Shown here one piece after another: positions 34,652-43,400 of a stretch of 64,000 nucleotides of DNA. This stretch comes from an uncultured Lutibacter sp. (GTDB lineage Bacteria > Bacteroidota > Bacteroidia > Flavobacteriales > Flavobacteriaceae), in contig NZ_CANLRG010000005.1 of the NCBI RefSeq assembly GCF_947493565.1, positions 186,001-250,000 on the forward strand. Reading direction: 5' to 3'. Below the pieces are notes generated by a model. The model was not told the origin of the DNA. It was given only the letters and a program-made list of their open reading frames with translations, and made no database searches. How positions within the stretch are numbered: the first letter of the stretch is position 1; every line of letters starts with the position of its first letter. A program made the position numbers and the translations under genes.

Positions 34652-37600
34652 TCAGGAACATGAAACTGAAAATCCTGCGATAAGTTTTTCAATGGTGCTG
34701 TTCCCCGGAGAAGCTGCATTGATATTTTCAAGAGTACTTATGGCAGTGCCGATTCTCCCCATGCTGGAATAAAGGATTTCTTTGTAAACATCGCATGCTA
34801 AAGCTCCCAGGGCTTCGTTTATTTTTTCATCCATACCACCCGCATCCATTATTATGAGGGCTTGTGAGGCCAAAGCATATAACTTGACAAGGGTAATACT
34901 ATATGTAGCAACTATTCCAATGGGCATGGTGCCAATTCCCGTCATCGTCATACCAAGGTTCATTCTGGCAACCAATTTTGAATATTCCTGTACAACGACC
35001 TGTAACGCCTTCAGCTGTTCTTCTGTAGTGCTGCCTCCTCCTCCCGTTTCGTCGGGCAATATGCCATAGAGTTCTCCATTCGTACGGTCTATCTTCCAAA
35101 TAGATTTTGTCTGTAGTGTGGTATCTACAAATTTCAATTCCGAACGGCCCAGTAGAATAGAGTAATAGTGAAGAAAGTTTTCCTTATAGGCCTTTTTTAC
35201 AAATTGTTCATCACTTCCGCTATCCATGTTCAATAGTAAGGGTTTTCCTTTCAAATGGGAATAAGCACTATCATCAAACATATGACCCTCCAAAATGGCC
35301 AGTTGTGCCGTTTTTTTAAGGGTTTCCCTAAAACCTCCCTCTCCACTCCGTGTTACCGAGAGATATTCTGAGGTGGGCAGATAATCGAAGGATATTCTAG
35401 TTTTTTTATTGTAATAGCCCGGTATGACCTTTATAATGCATGTTCTAAATCCTTTGGGGTAGGTAATGGCTTTTTCTGTGACCTGATCTTGTAAAGGCTG
35501 CATCATGGACAATAGAATCTGAGGATAACTTAAAGTACCCTTGCTCAATTCCTCCAGAGCCTTGGGTATGTTGTTGTCCTGATATGCCTCAAACCATCCC
35601 CGATTACTCATCAATGTCTGTAAGTATTCGGTAAGTTGGAGCGAAAGGGTGGGAGCTTCCCGTTCAAAGGACATGACTAGACCGCCTAACAACGTTTCGT
35701 GCACTTCATGTATCATTTGACGGTTAGGTTTTATGTGGGCTCCGTTGCGGTCCAAATGGGGTTCATACCCGGCCAACACTCTTTTAATTGTACCCATACC
35801 TTTTCCCTTGATGGTCAGGTAGAGCCCGATCATACGGTTTCCCAGAACATTATCGTTCATAGGGAAGTTATAAGGAAGTTCAATCTGGTGCTCGGTCCCT
35901 TTGATTTTTACGATGAGCTTGTGATCTTTATCCTCTTCAAAAGAATTGTAGGTGAGTACATAAGTGGGAAAACTTAACTGATCTACGTATTTTTTAATTT
36001 CTGCAATGGTCGTTTCCTGATCATCCGCAGCTATTTCCGTAAAGTCTATATTTTCCCTTAAACGCTTATAATGTATTTCTTTGTTATATACATTCAGCAG
36101 GATGGCTGGTGGTCCGGCATTATATATGGACTCATATGAGGCATCGTACTCATCACTGTTCTCTCCGTCCGTAGCATAAAGAATCAAATCAGCATCAAAT
36201 TGCTTTCCATTTAATAAGGAGGTATAGAGTGTTGAATCTGTTTCTTGTAGGAATACTTGGGCCGAAGGGTAAGCTTCCCGTATCATCCCCTCGGTTTGTG
36301 TCAAAAACTCCTTGATGCCATCTCCCCGATATGCTTTAGGCATACTACCGGAGGTATCGTACATCAAAAGTATTTTTGGTGAAATGGAGTTTTGTTTCAT
36401 CCAACCTACAATGGGTTGCCCATTGTCCACAAGCTCAAAATTGCCTATGGAAAGCCCCCCGACAATATTTCCCTCGGCATCTTTTGGTTCCAGCTCCAGT
36501 CTCACCTTTGGAAAAGCTTGCGGATAAACCTTTCCTTCCAATGAACGAATATTGTTTAAGGCCACCGTCAACTCCTCTTCGGACTGTACGATCGGTGTGT
36601 AGCGTTCCAATACTTTTTCGCCCTCCAAAGTAATGGGCTCGCCCAAAAAGGAGCGTTTCTCTACATAGCTAACATCTTTATGGATATCCTGAAGAGCCAA
36701 ACACGGGGTAAAATTGGATATTTGGGAAACTGATTTTGTGGCCTGGTCCCCGAACGTCATATTGTTCAGAAATTGTACCTGTAGCTGATTGCCCAATAAT
36801 TCTGATAATTTCCAAGTTCCTGAAACCAATGTGGTTTCGTTCCATTTATCCATAACGTTCCTGCAAGAGAGGGTAGCTGTAATGTCCTGTTCTTTAGGTT
36901 CCTTAAATTCCCTGGCGTCTTTGATCTCTTTATTTTCATTGGTAGGGTGCAGCTGGCCAAAGGGGACTTCGGGGTCAAATATGTGCGCATATTTTTCTTC
37001 TTCGTTTTCATAAAAGACCACCGAAGGAATGCCTTTTTCATCAAATCCTTGTTCGGTTGGTTTCTCACGGATATATTCTTCCTTGATCTGCCCCAATAGG
37101 TCATTGGCCAATGCCTCCGTTTTTTGTTGAAAATCCGGGATGGTTTCAAAGCTCCTGTTTGTTTCCGTAACGCCCAAAGCTTTATGCCATTTACGCATTT
37201 TACGGTTGGAAATGGGCGGGTCAAATTCCGGGATGTATTGTCTAAAAGTAATGTCCTTGACCTTGTCCAACGAAATAGTGGTGGTTTCCCAAACCACTTT
37301 GGCCTCAAAACCGGCTTCTACCAACATGTTTTTCAATATTTCGGCCTTTTCCCTAGGTGTGGCGAGTCCACAACGCAAAGCCATCTCGGTACCATACTGG
37401 GTTTCGGTAGCGATGTATTTATAAAAATCACGTTTGGATGGCAGTATTTGGAAACTGTCCCTTACGAATTCCGTCATGGCCTTAGGGTTTTTGGAGGCTA
37501 CAAGCACTTTGCGCCGGCCGACCAAGTGATCCGGACTCTGCTCCAACATTTTGATCATATCTTCCCAAACCCCAAAGGGAGGTCTGCCCAAATCTTCGGT

Positions 37601-37717
37601 ATTGCAGCTTTGAAAGAGCAAGGGCGATAGGTACAGTCCTGAACCGGCCAATACCAATTGTTTGAAAAAATCCCTGCGGGAGGCATTGGAAACGAATGGT
37701 GTACTATGGTCTTTCAT
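34652..37717 (-). CDS. Tat-exported protein with transglutaminase-like and von Willebrand A domains
   Basis: A 1021-residue protein. The N-terminus SRRDFFKQLVLAGSGLYLS is a Tat signal, followed by LLFQSC, which could be a lipobox. Residues about 85-140 (ALRCGLATPREKAEILKNML, then AGFEAKVVW) resemble a transglutaminase-like/BtlCP fold. A VWA domain starts near residue 445 with the MIDAS motif DTSGS and a later YATDGEN. The rest is unassigned. The last 70 residues (MDEKINEA..., ending FSVSCS) form a tail of which three remnants lie downstream. It is the fourth gene of a minus-strand set with spacings of 14-29 bases (19 bases from the lipoprotein gene). G+C content is clearly above the flanking chromosome. 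Function unknown; a surface adhesion or processing role is speculation. Confidence 0.75.
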   Translation of the reverse strand: MKDHSTPFVSNASRRDFFKQLVLAGSGLYLSPLLFQSCNTEDLGRPPFGVWEDMIKMLEQSPDHLVGRRKVLVASKNPKAMTEFVRDSFQILPSKRDFYKYIATETQYGTEMALRCGLATPREKAEILKNMLVEAGFEAKVVWETTTISLDKVKDITFRQYIPEFDPPISNRKMRKWHKALGVTETNRSFETIPDFQQKTEALANDLLGQIKEEYIREKPTEQGFDEKGIPSVVFYENEEEKYAHIFDPEVPFGQLHPTNENKEIKDAREFKEPKEQDITATLSCRNVMDKWNETTLVSGTWKLSELLGNQLQVQFLNNMTFGDQATKSVSQISNFTPCLALQDIHKDVSYVEKRSFLGEPITLEGEKVLERYTPIVQSEEELTVALNNIRSLEGKVYPQAFPKVRLELEPKDAEGNIVGGLSIGNFELVDNGQPIVGWMKQNSISPKILLMYDTSGSMPKAYRGDGIKEFLTQTEGMIREAYPSAQVFLQETDSTLYTSLLNGKQFDADLILYATDGENSDEYDASYESIYNAGPPAILLNVYNKEIHYKRLRENIDFTEIAADDQETTIAEIKKYVDQLSFPTYVLTYNSFEEDKDHKLIVKIKGTEHQIELPYNFPMNDNVLGNRMIGLYLTIKGKGMGTIKRVLAGYEPHLDRNGAHIKPNRQMIHEVHETLLGGLVMSFEREAPTLSLQLTEYLQTLMSNRGWFEAYQDNNIPKALEELSKGTLSYPQILLSMMQPLQDQVTEKAITYPKGFRTCIIKVIPGYYNKKTRISFDYLPTSEYLSVTRSGEGGFRETLKKTAQLAILEGHMFDDSAYSHLKGKPLLLNMDSGSDEQFVKKAYKENFLHYYSILLGRSELKFVDTTLQTKSIWKIDRTNGELYGILPDETGGGGSTTEEQLKALQVVVQEYSKLVARMNLGMTMTGIGTMPIGIVATYSITLVKLYALASQALIIMDAGGMDEKINEALGALACDVYKEILYSSMGRIGTAISTLENINAASPGNSTIEKLIAGFSVSCS

Positions 37718-37736
37718 ACAGATAAGGTTGGTTGGA

Positions 37737-38321
37737 TTAGTGAAGTTGTTCTAAATTCAAATCCTTTACGATTTGCTCCAATTCATCATGGCTCACTTCA
37801 TAGGTTTCCACATCAACGGCAAATCGGTTGTTATAGAACATGGACAAGCTAAATTTACCGCTCTTAAGGGCGGATTCCTTTACTTTGAGTCCATTGAGAG
37901 TTGTGGTCTTGGTAGTGCCCCAGGAACCTTTTTCATCGTATTCTCTAGTGCTGGAAAACCGGTAGGTGCTCACGGCGTTGTTTCCCTTTTCGCCAGCGCC
38001 ATCAATGACCATTACCCTTACCCTTCTATTGTTTACACTGTAGGTACCACCACAGGAACCCATTCCCGAAATCACGTTAATGGCGGAAGAGGTCAAGGGC
38101 ATGCCCAACACCGTTTTGGGCATCCAAGCTTCAAACTGTTCTTTGGTAAGCGGTGTTTTATGAACCAGTGTTCTCTTATTGTCTTGGATGTCCTCAACTG
38201 TTTTGACCAAATCATTGGTGCTAGAGGTTTTTGGTTCTGTTTTATTATCTTCTTTACTCCCACAAGAAATAATTAGAAGCAAGACCATTGGAATAATGAA
38301 TGATGATATAATGATTTTCAT
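37737..38321 (-). CDS. Lipoprotein of a Bacteroidota family of unknown function
   Basis: A 194-residue lipoprotein; the signal ends in LLIISC, so Cys20 is probably lipidated. I start at 38321 (MKIIISSFI), because the upstream ATG at 38351 lies within the end of the preceding gene and adds non-signal residues. The body (LTKEQFEAWMPKTVLGMP, VMVIDGAGEKGN, GRF-like NNRFAVDVE) resembles a family I have seen in Bacteroidota lipoproteins, whose role is not known. It is 19 bases upstream of the VWA gene and 14 bases downstream of the 254-residue protein gene, clearly one operon. Confidence 0.7.
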   Translation of the reverse strand: MKIIISSFIIPMVLLLIISCGSKEDNKTEPKTSSTNDLVKTVEDIQDNKRTLVHKTPLTKEQFEAWMPKTVLGMPLTSSAINVISGMGSCGGTYSVNNRRVRVMVIDGAGEKGNNAVSTYRFSSTREYDEKGSWGTTKTTTLNGLKVKESALKSGKFSLSMFYNNRFAVDVETYEVSHDELEQIVKDLNLEQLH

Positions 38322-38335
38322 GGTAGTTGAAATTT

Positions 38336-39100
38336 TTATCCTTTGCTGCATGGTAAAGCGCTCATTGTATTACCGATATCCACACTTTCTTTTATGATGG
38401 CTAATGGGTGAAAATATGTGTTAAGCAAATACGAAATACGCTCGTGAGCACGAATCATATGTTTTCTTTTGTTTTTTTCTTTATCATTGGAAACGGTTAA
38501 ACTCTCTTCGGCAAAAAGAAATTCGCGCAAGGTTTTCTGAAAATCTTCGTGTAGTTGGTTGTATCTTTTTCCATATTTGGGACTATTATTTAGACCATAT
38601 TTTCGATCATCATGATCACTAATTAAATCATAATAATCCCCCAATACGATAACATATTCAGGACTATCGAAAATTGAACCTCCTAGGTTACCATCTCCAA
38701 GTATCAGATTGTACAGGCCTTCAGTACAGTATATTATGGTAGTTGATGAGGCAATAGCCATGAGTTGCATACCATACAAATCGTATTTTATTAGACAATC
38801 ATCTGTCTTGTTGGTTTCCTTTTTCAGTTTCACGAAGTTTTCCTCATATTTGATCATCAGATAGATGCATTTTAATTCGGGAGAGTACATATCCAACGAA
38901 CTTAAATCCGTTGCTAGATTTTTAAACTTCTTCTTGAGGTCATCTATGGCTTTATCGTCCGCCGCATGCTTGGCCTTATCCTTCGCCTCTCCAAAAAATT
39001 CCTGCGCTTCGCCCATGATGTCACCGAGGTTAAGTTCTTGTGCCTTTGTTCCGGTACTTATAAGCAGAAAGAGTATGGTGTAAACTAATATTTTTTTCAT
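38336..39100 (-). CDS. Secreted helical protein, unknown function
   Basis: A 254-residue exported protein with signal peptide MKKILVYTILFLLISTGTKAQ. The mature part is predicted helical, with a charged segment (EFFGEAKDKAKHAADDKAIDDLKKKFK) and no recognised domain. Four scattered cysteines are present. It is placed in the regulator-led island operon between the DUF4412 protein (29-base gap) and the lipoprotein. The envelope location is inferred from the signal peptide. Confidence 0.65.
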   Translation of the reverse strand: MKKILVYTILFLLISTGTKAQELNLGDIMGEAQEFFGEAKDKAKHAADDKAIDDLKKKFKNLATDLSSLDMYSPELKCIYLMIKYEENFVKLKKETNKTDDCLIKYDLYGMQLMAIASSTTIIYCTEGLYNLILGDGNLGGSIFDSPEYVIVLGDYYDLISDHDDRKYGLNNSPKYGKRYNQLHEDFQKTLREFLFAEESLTVSNDKEKNKRKHMIRAHERISYLLNTYFHPLAIIKESVDIGNTMSALPCSKG

Positions 39101-39129
39101 GTGTTACATTTTATAATGGTTCAATTTTA

Positions 39130-40092
39130 TTAAAACCCACCCATGGTGGTGTATTCTTCTTTCTTTATGGTCATACCTTCTTCCTTGAGTTCGATGCATA
39201 CCATACTAAAGTTGTCCTTTTTCTTCTTGGCAGACTCAAAATGCATTTCCATGAACATGGTGTTCTCACCAAGCGGCAATATACTAGATGGAAGATTCTC
39301 GGCATTGGCTATGCCGCCTAAATACCCCACCGGGGTATCATTGGTAATCCATACTTTGGAGATGCCATCTTTACTGGTAATCTGATAGCCTTTGCATACG
39401 TAGCCCAAAATAACCTTATCGGCAATGGGGGTAATCTTAATGTCCTCCATGGCTTTTTGGTTTTTTTCCTCCATTTTTTTGGTCAGTTTTTCAATCATTT
39501 TTTTACTGGAAGGAATTTTCATGGCGGTCTTGCGTTTCCCATCGTCGTTGAACATGACCATGGCTTGGTTTTCCAAGTCCATAACGGCAATGCTATTGGT
39601 CTGGCCCTGATCGTACTTGTTGCCAAAATAACGTTGGCCTGGTTCCATCCAATATTGGATTTCTGTCTCCTCTTTTAGGGAGGTGATTTTCATGGTGGCC
39701 CTATAGGAGAATTCATAAACATCGGGAATTCCTTTTAATCCAGAAGCACCTGCAAGCATACCTGTCATTTTTTTCTGAATAGCAGCTTCTTTAGCCTTAT
39801 TTTGCTTTTGCTTATCTAGGTTTTTTTCGGTCTCGCCTATGTTCTTGGAGGTGTTTCCGCCTATAGTGCTCCCTGTGGTTTTGTTCTTAGTTGTTTTGTT
39901 CCCTTTTTTTCCTTGGGTAATGGAGTCTATGGCCTTGTCCGTTCCTTTTGAAACCTCTTCATCCGTACGGTTTAAGATGGTCCGCTCAACTGCTTCCTTT
40001 GCCTTTTTCTTCAATTTCTTCAGAAACTGAGCCTCTGCTGAATAAGATACTGCAAGTCCACATATCATCAGTAATAAAAATCTTTTTTTCAT
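39130..40092 (-). CDS. DUF4412-family exported protein
   Basis: A 320-residue protein with a signal peptide ending in SAEAQ, followed by a strongly basic helix (FLKKLKKKAKEAVERTI) and a Lys/Thr-rich low-complexity linker (about 55-95). The C-terminal part (YRATMKITSLKEETEIQYWM..., GYVCKGYQITSKDG, VWITND) matches DUF4412 proteins common in Bacteroidota, which have a beta-sandwich of the outer-membrane lipoprotein-carrier type. Function is not established. It is the first gene of the tightly spaced exported-protein set below the hybrid regulator. Confidence 0.78.
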   Translation of the reverse strand: MKKRFLLLMICGLAVSYSAEAQFLKKLKKKAKEAVERTILNRTDEEVSKGTDKAIDSITQGKKGNKTTKNKTTGSTIGGNTSKNIGETEKNLDKQKQNKAKEAAIQKKMTGMLAGASGLKGIPDVYEFSYRATMKITSLKEETEIQYWMEPGQRYFGNKYDQGQTNSIAVMDLENQAMVMFNDDGKRKTAMKIPSSKKMIEKLTKKMEEKNQKAMEDIKITPIADKVILGYVCKGYQITSKDGISKVWITNDTPVGYLGGIANAENLPSSILPLGENTMFMEMHFESAKKKKDNFSMVCIELKEEGMTIKKEEYTTMGGF

Positions 40093-40160
40093 AATAGTAG
40101 TATTAATTGTTCTTTATATTTCATTGAGATAACAGACTGAGAAGGGGCTGTGTCTTTCCC

Positions 40161-40295
40161 TTACATTTTTGATGAGATATTTTCTTCTTTATTGATTACT
40201 AAGGTCTGTACAACTTTGTTTTCCAATAGAATGTTGAGTTGGTATTTCCCATTTTTCAGATGGTCTATACTCATATAAATCTTATCGTGTTCCAT
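40161..40295 (-). CDS. Small conserved-looking 44-residue protein
   Basis: A short frame: KIYMSIDHLKNGKYQLNILL followed by NKVVQTLVINK. The pattern (three beta strands with a DHL-NG turn) resembles a family of short Bacteroidota proteins that I recall only as hypothetical. It starts with ATG at 40295, 150 bases below the hybrid regulator's stop and 68 bases above the DUF4412 gene, on the same strand. It could also be a fragment of a longer protein. The rest of the interval (40093-40160 and 40296-40445) holds nothing recognisable. Confidence 0.45.
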   Translation of the reverse strand: MEHDKIYMSIDHLKNGKYQLNILLENKVVQTLVINKEENISSKM

Positions 40296-40445
40296 TCTCT
40301 TGTCTCTTGTTTATGTTCTTTAGGAATATCCTAAGTTGATGTGATCATTTAATGGAATACTAAATTAGAACGGAAAATACTTTATGGATAGAATATATGT
40401 TTTCAATGATAGAACATATGTTTACAACAGTTTTAAACCATTTAT

Positions 40446-43400
40446 TTACTGTGGTTTACAAATATATTCATTAGGAGTGCAGCCTTCTATTTCCTTAAAA
40501 CATTTGTTGAAGTAGGAAGGCGTGTTGAATCCAACCTGATAAGCAATTTCAGAAATGGAGGCATCAGATTTGCGTAATAGTTCCTTAGCTAGGTTAATGC
40601 GCTGCATCCGAACAAATTCCGTGGTCGACATTCCTGTAATAGCACTAAGTTTTTTGTGTAATTGAGAGCGGCTTATGTGCATGAGTTTAGAGAACCTTTC
40701 GCTCGTAAATTCAGGAGAAGTAATGTGTTTATCCAAAACCTGCTGGAGACGTGTTAAAAATTCGGCTTCTATTTTTGTGGGAACAAGTCCGGGGTCTACC
40801 TTAAAAGTTTTGGAGTAATGCTCCCGAAGCCGTCTTCTGTTCTCCAAAAGCTTTTCCACCCGAACCTTTAAAATATTAGGATTAAAGGGCTTTGTTACAT
40901 AGGCATCAGCACCAGTTTCAAGACCCTTCAACTGGTTTTCTTCACTGGCTTTTGCAGTCAGTAATAATACAGGTACATGACTGGTTAATTGATTACCCTT
41001 TATTTGTTTGCAGAATTCAATACCATTTTGCACGGGCATCATGACATCGCTTATAATGAGGTCGGGAAGGTTCTTCAAAGCCATTTCAAAACCTTCTTTT
41101 CCATTTCTGGCCTTCATGACCTTATAATCATCATTAAAAATAGACATGGTATATTTTAAAACATCCTTATCGTCTTCTACAATAAGTAAAGAAGCTTTTT
41201 GGGCTGGCTGCAATATGGCTTCGACGGAGTCTACGGGGTCACTATCCGGTATAGAGAAATGTTTTAATGTATTTGTATCATAGCTCTCCTGGGTAATGGG
41301 TATGGTAAGGGTAAACTGGATTTTGTCTTCTCCAATATTGTTTGCAATAATACTTCCCATAGACAGGGCCACGAGTTCCCTGACCAAAGCCAGACCCACC
41401 CCGACTCCTTCGGCTGACTCATTGTTCTGGTAAAAACGTTGGAACAGTTTGCTCAAATCTTCAATTTCCATCTCGTTGGTGGAATTCAGAATGGAAAAAA
41501 CAAAACTGTCCTCTGTCCGCTCCGCGTTCACTAGGACTTCACTATTCTTCGGAGCGTATTTTACGGCATTGGACAATAGATTGGATATTATTTTTTCAAT
41601 CACGTCCCTATCAAACCAAGCATTGTCAATCTTTTTGAAGCTGTAGGTAATGGTGATGTGTTTTTCCTTGGCGATATATCTAAAAGCTTCTATCAGCTGT
41701 ACCAACAGTCCCCTTAGATCTCCCTTGGCAACATTGAGCTGTAGATGGCCAGAATCTATCATGGATAGGTCCAACATTTGATTGACCAGCCCTAGTAGTC
41801 TTTGGGCATTGTTTTTAATGAGGGAAAGTTCTTTTTCATCTTCATCGGAAAGATCTGTTCGGCTCAATTGATGCTCTATTGGCCCCGAAATAAGGGTGAG
41901 TGGGGTTCGTATTTCATGGGAAATATCCGTGTAGAGTTTTGTCTTTAGTTCATCAAGCTTTTGAAATCTGTTTTTTTCCATTTCAATATGGTAAAATTTG
42001 TGGCCCAGTCCCATGGAAAATACAAGTAGTTCCAAGAAAACTCCTAATTGGGAAATATTGAAACTATAAAAGCCAAAAACGTTGTTGGATTCCACACCCC
42101 CTGAAAATGTATCCTGATTCCCTAAATTTAAAGCAACCATGCTAAATCCTATAAGGAAAAAATTTCCAAGGAAAATATAATACCGTAATGGAGATTTTAC
42201 CACAATGAAGGCTCTGATCACGGCATAAATTCCATATAAATGTAAGGGTAGTAAAAGCAAGTTTAAGTGTCTTTTTACCAATAAAAAATCTTTGGTCAGG
42301 AGTACATAAAGGAATATAGAAATTGCAGCTACATAGGTGGCAATGGAAAACCACTTGAGTTCTCGTGAAAATTTGGCATGATGTTCCCGAATTTCCGCAA
42401 ATGAGTCTACAAAAGCAATAAAAATTCCTGATATTAAAAATAACAGTGGAGCCAAAAAATAATAGGTGGTATTATAATTTTTAAAAAACAGCTGCAATTC
42501 TAATTTAAGGTCTATTCTTAAAAAGAAATAGGTGGCAAATATCAAAATATAAACACTGTACAATACATAATCCTGCTTCCTTAATCTAAAATACAGCAGT
42601 AGCATAAAAATACCAATGGCAATAAAGCACCCTTGGAAGATAAATGTGATAAATACGGCCACAGCCATATTTGTAAAGTGCCACGGCTGTTCAATTTCAA
42701 AATCATAGACAGCAGGTACATTACCCCAAACCCCATCATAGTTACTAGAAATCACTTGAAAATTATATTTGCCGGGGGGTAGATTGGTATAGCGTACCTC
42801 ATTGTTGTTCCCCGCATAAACCCAGCCTTCATCATGGCCTGCTAAACGGTATTTATACTCATTCAATTTGGGTTGAGAAAACTGCAGAGATGAAAAGGTG
42901 AAGGTGATAGTGTTTTGCGTGTGCTTTAAAGGAACATTTTCTGTAAGGTTACGACTTGTATTGAAAACCTTTACATTGGTGATTACAGTTTTGGGTTTGA
43001 AAGGATTGGTCTTCAGTTGCTCCGGCTTGAACCAGTTTAGCCCTTCCAGTCCACCGAAGTAGAGTGTGCCATCGCTTCCTTTAAAGTAGGCTCCGGTATT
43101 GAATTCATAGGATTGCAGGCCATCATAATTTTCATAATTCTCAATAGAGGGTTTCCCGTTTATACTGGAAAATTTAGAAATCCCCTTATTGGTGCTCAAC
43201 CATAAATTATTTCCTATATCCGGTAGAATACCATATATGACATTATTAGGGAGGCCGTCCCGAGTGGTAAAGTGCTGTATGTTCCCATTGGATGGGACAT
43301 AAGATTTCAGTCCGTTCCCATTAGTGCCTATCCAAAGGGTATCTGCTTTATAATACAGAGATTTAATTTTATCAGGCACCGATTTGATTTCAGTAATGAT

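Noticed and set aside
36766-37308. 180-codon minus-strand frame inside the VWA gene
   Set aside because: It is in another frame of the same strand; only the longer frame shows the Tat signal, MIDAS and transglutaminase-like motifs. Long shadow frames are expected in this higher-G+C region.
37773-38276. 167-codon plus-strand frame opposite the lipoprotein gene
   Set aside because: It is antisense to a protein with a clear signal peptide and lipobox; the opposite strand carries the coding signal.
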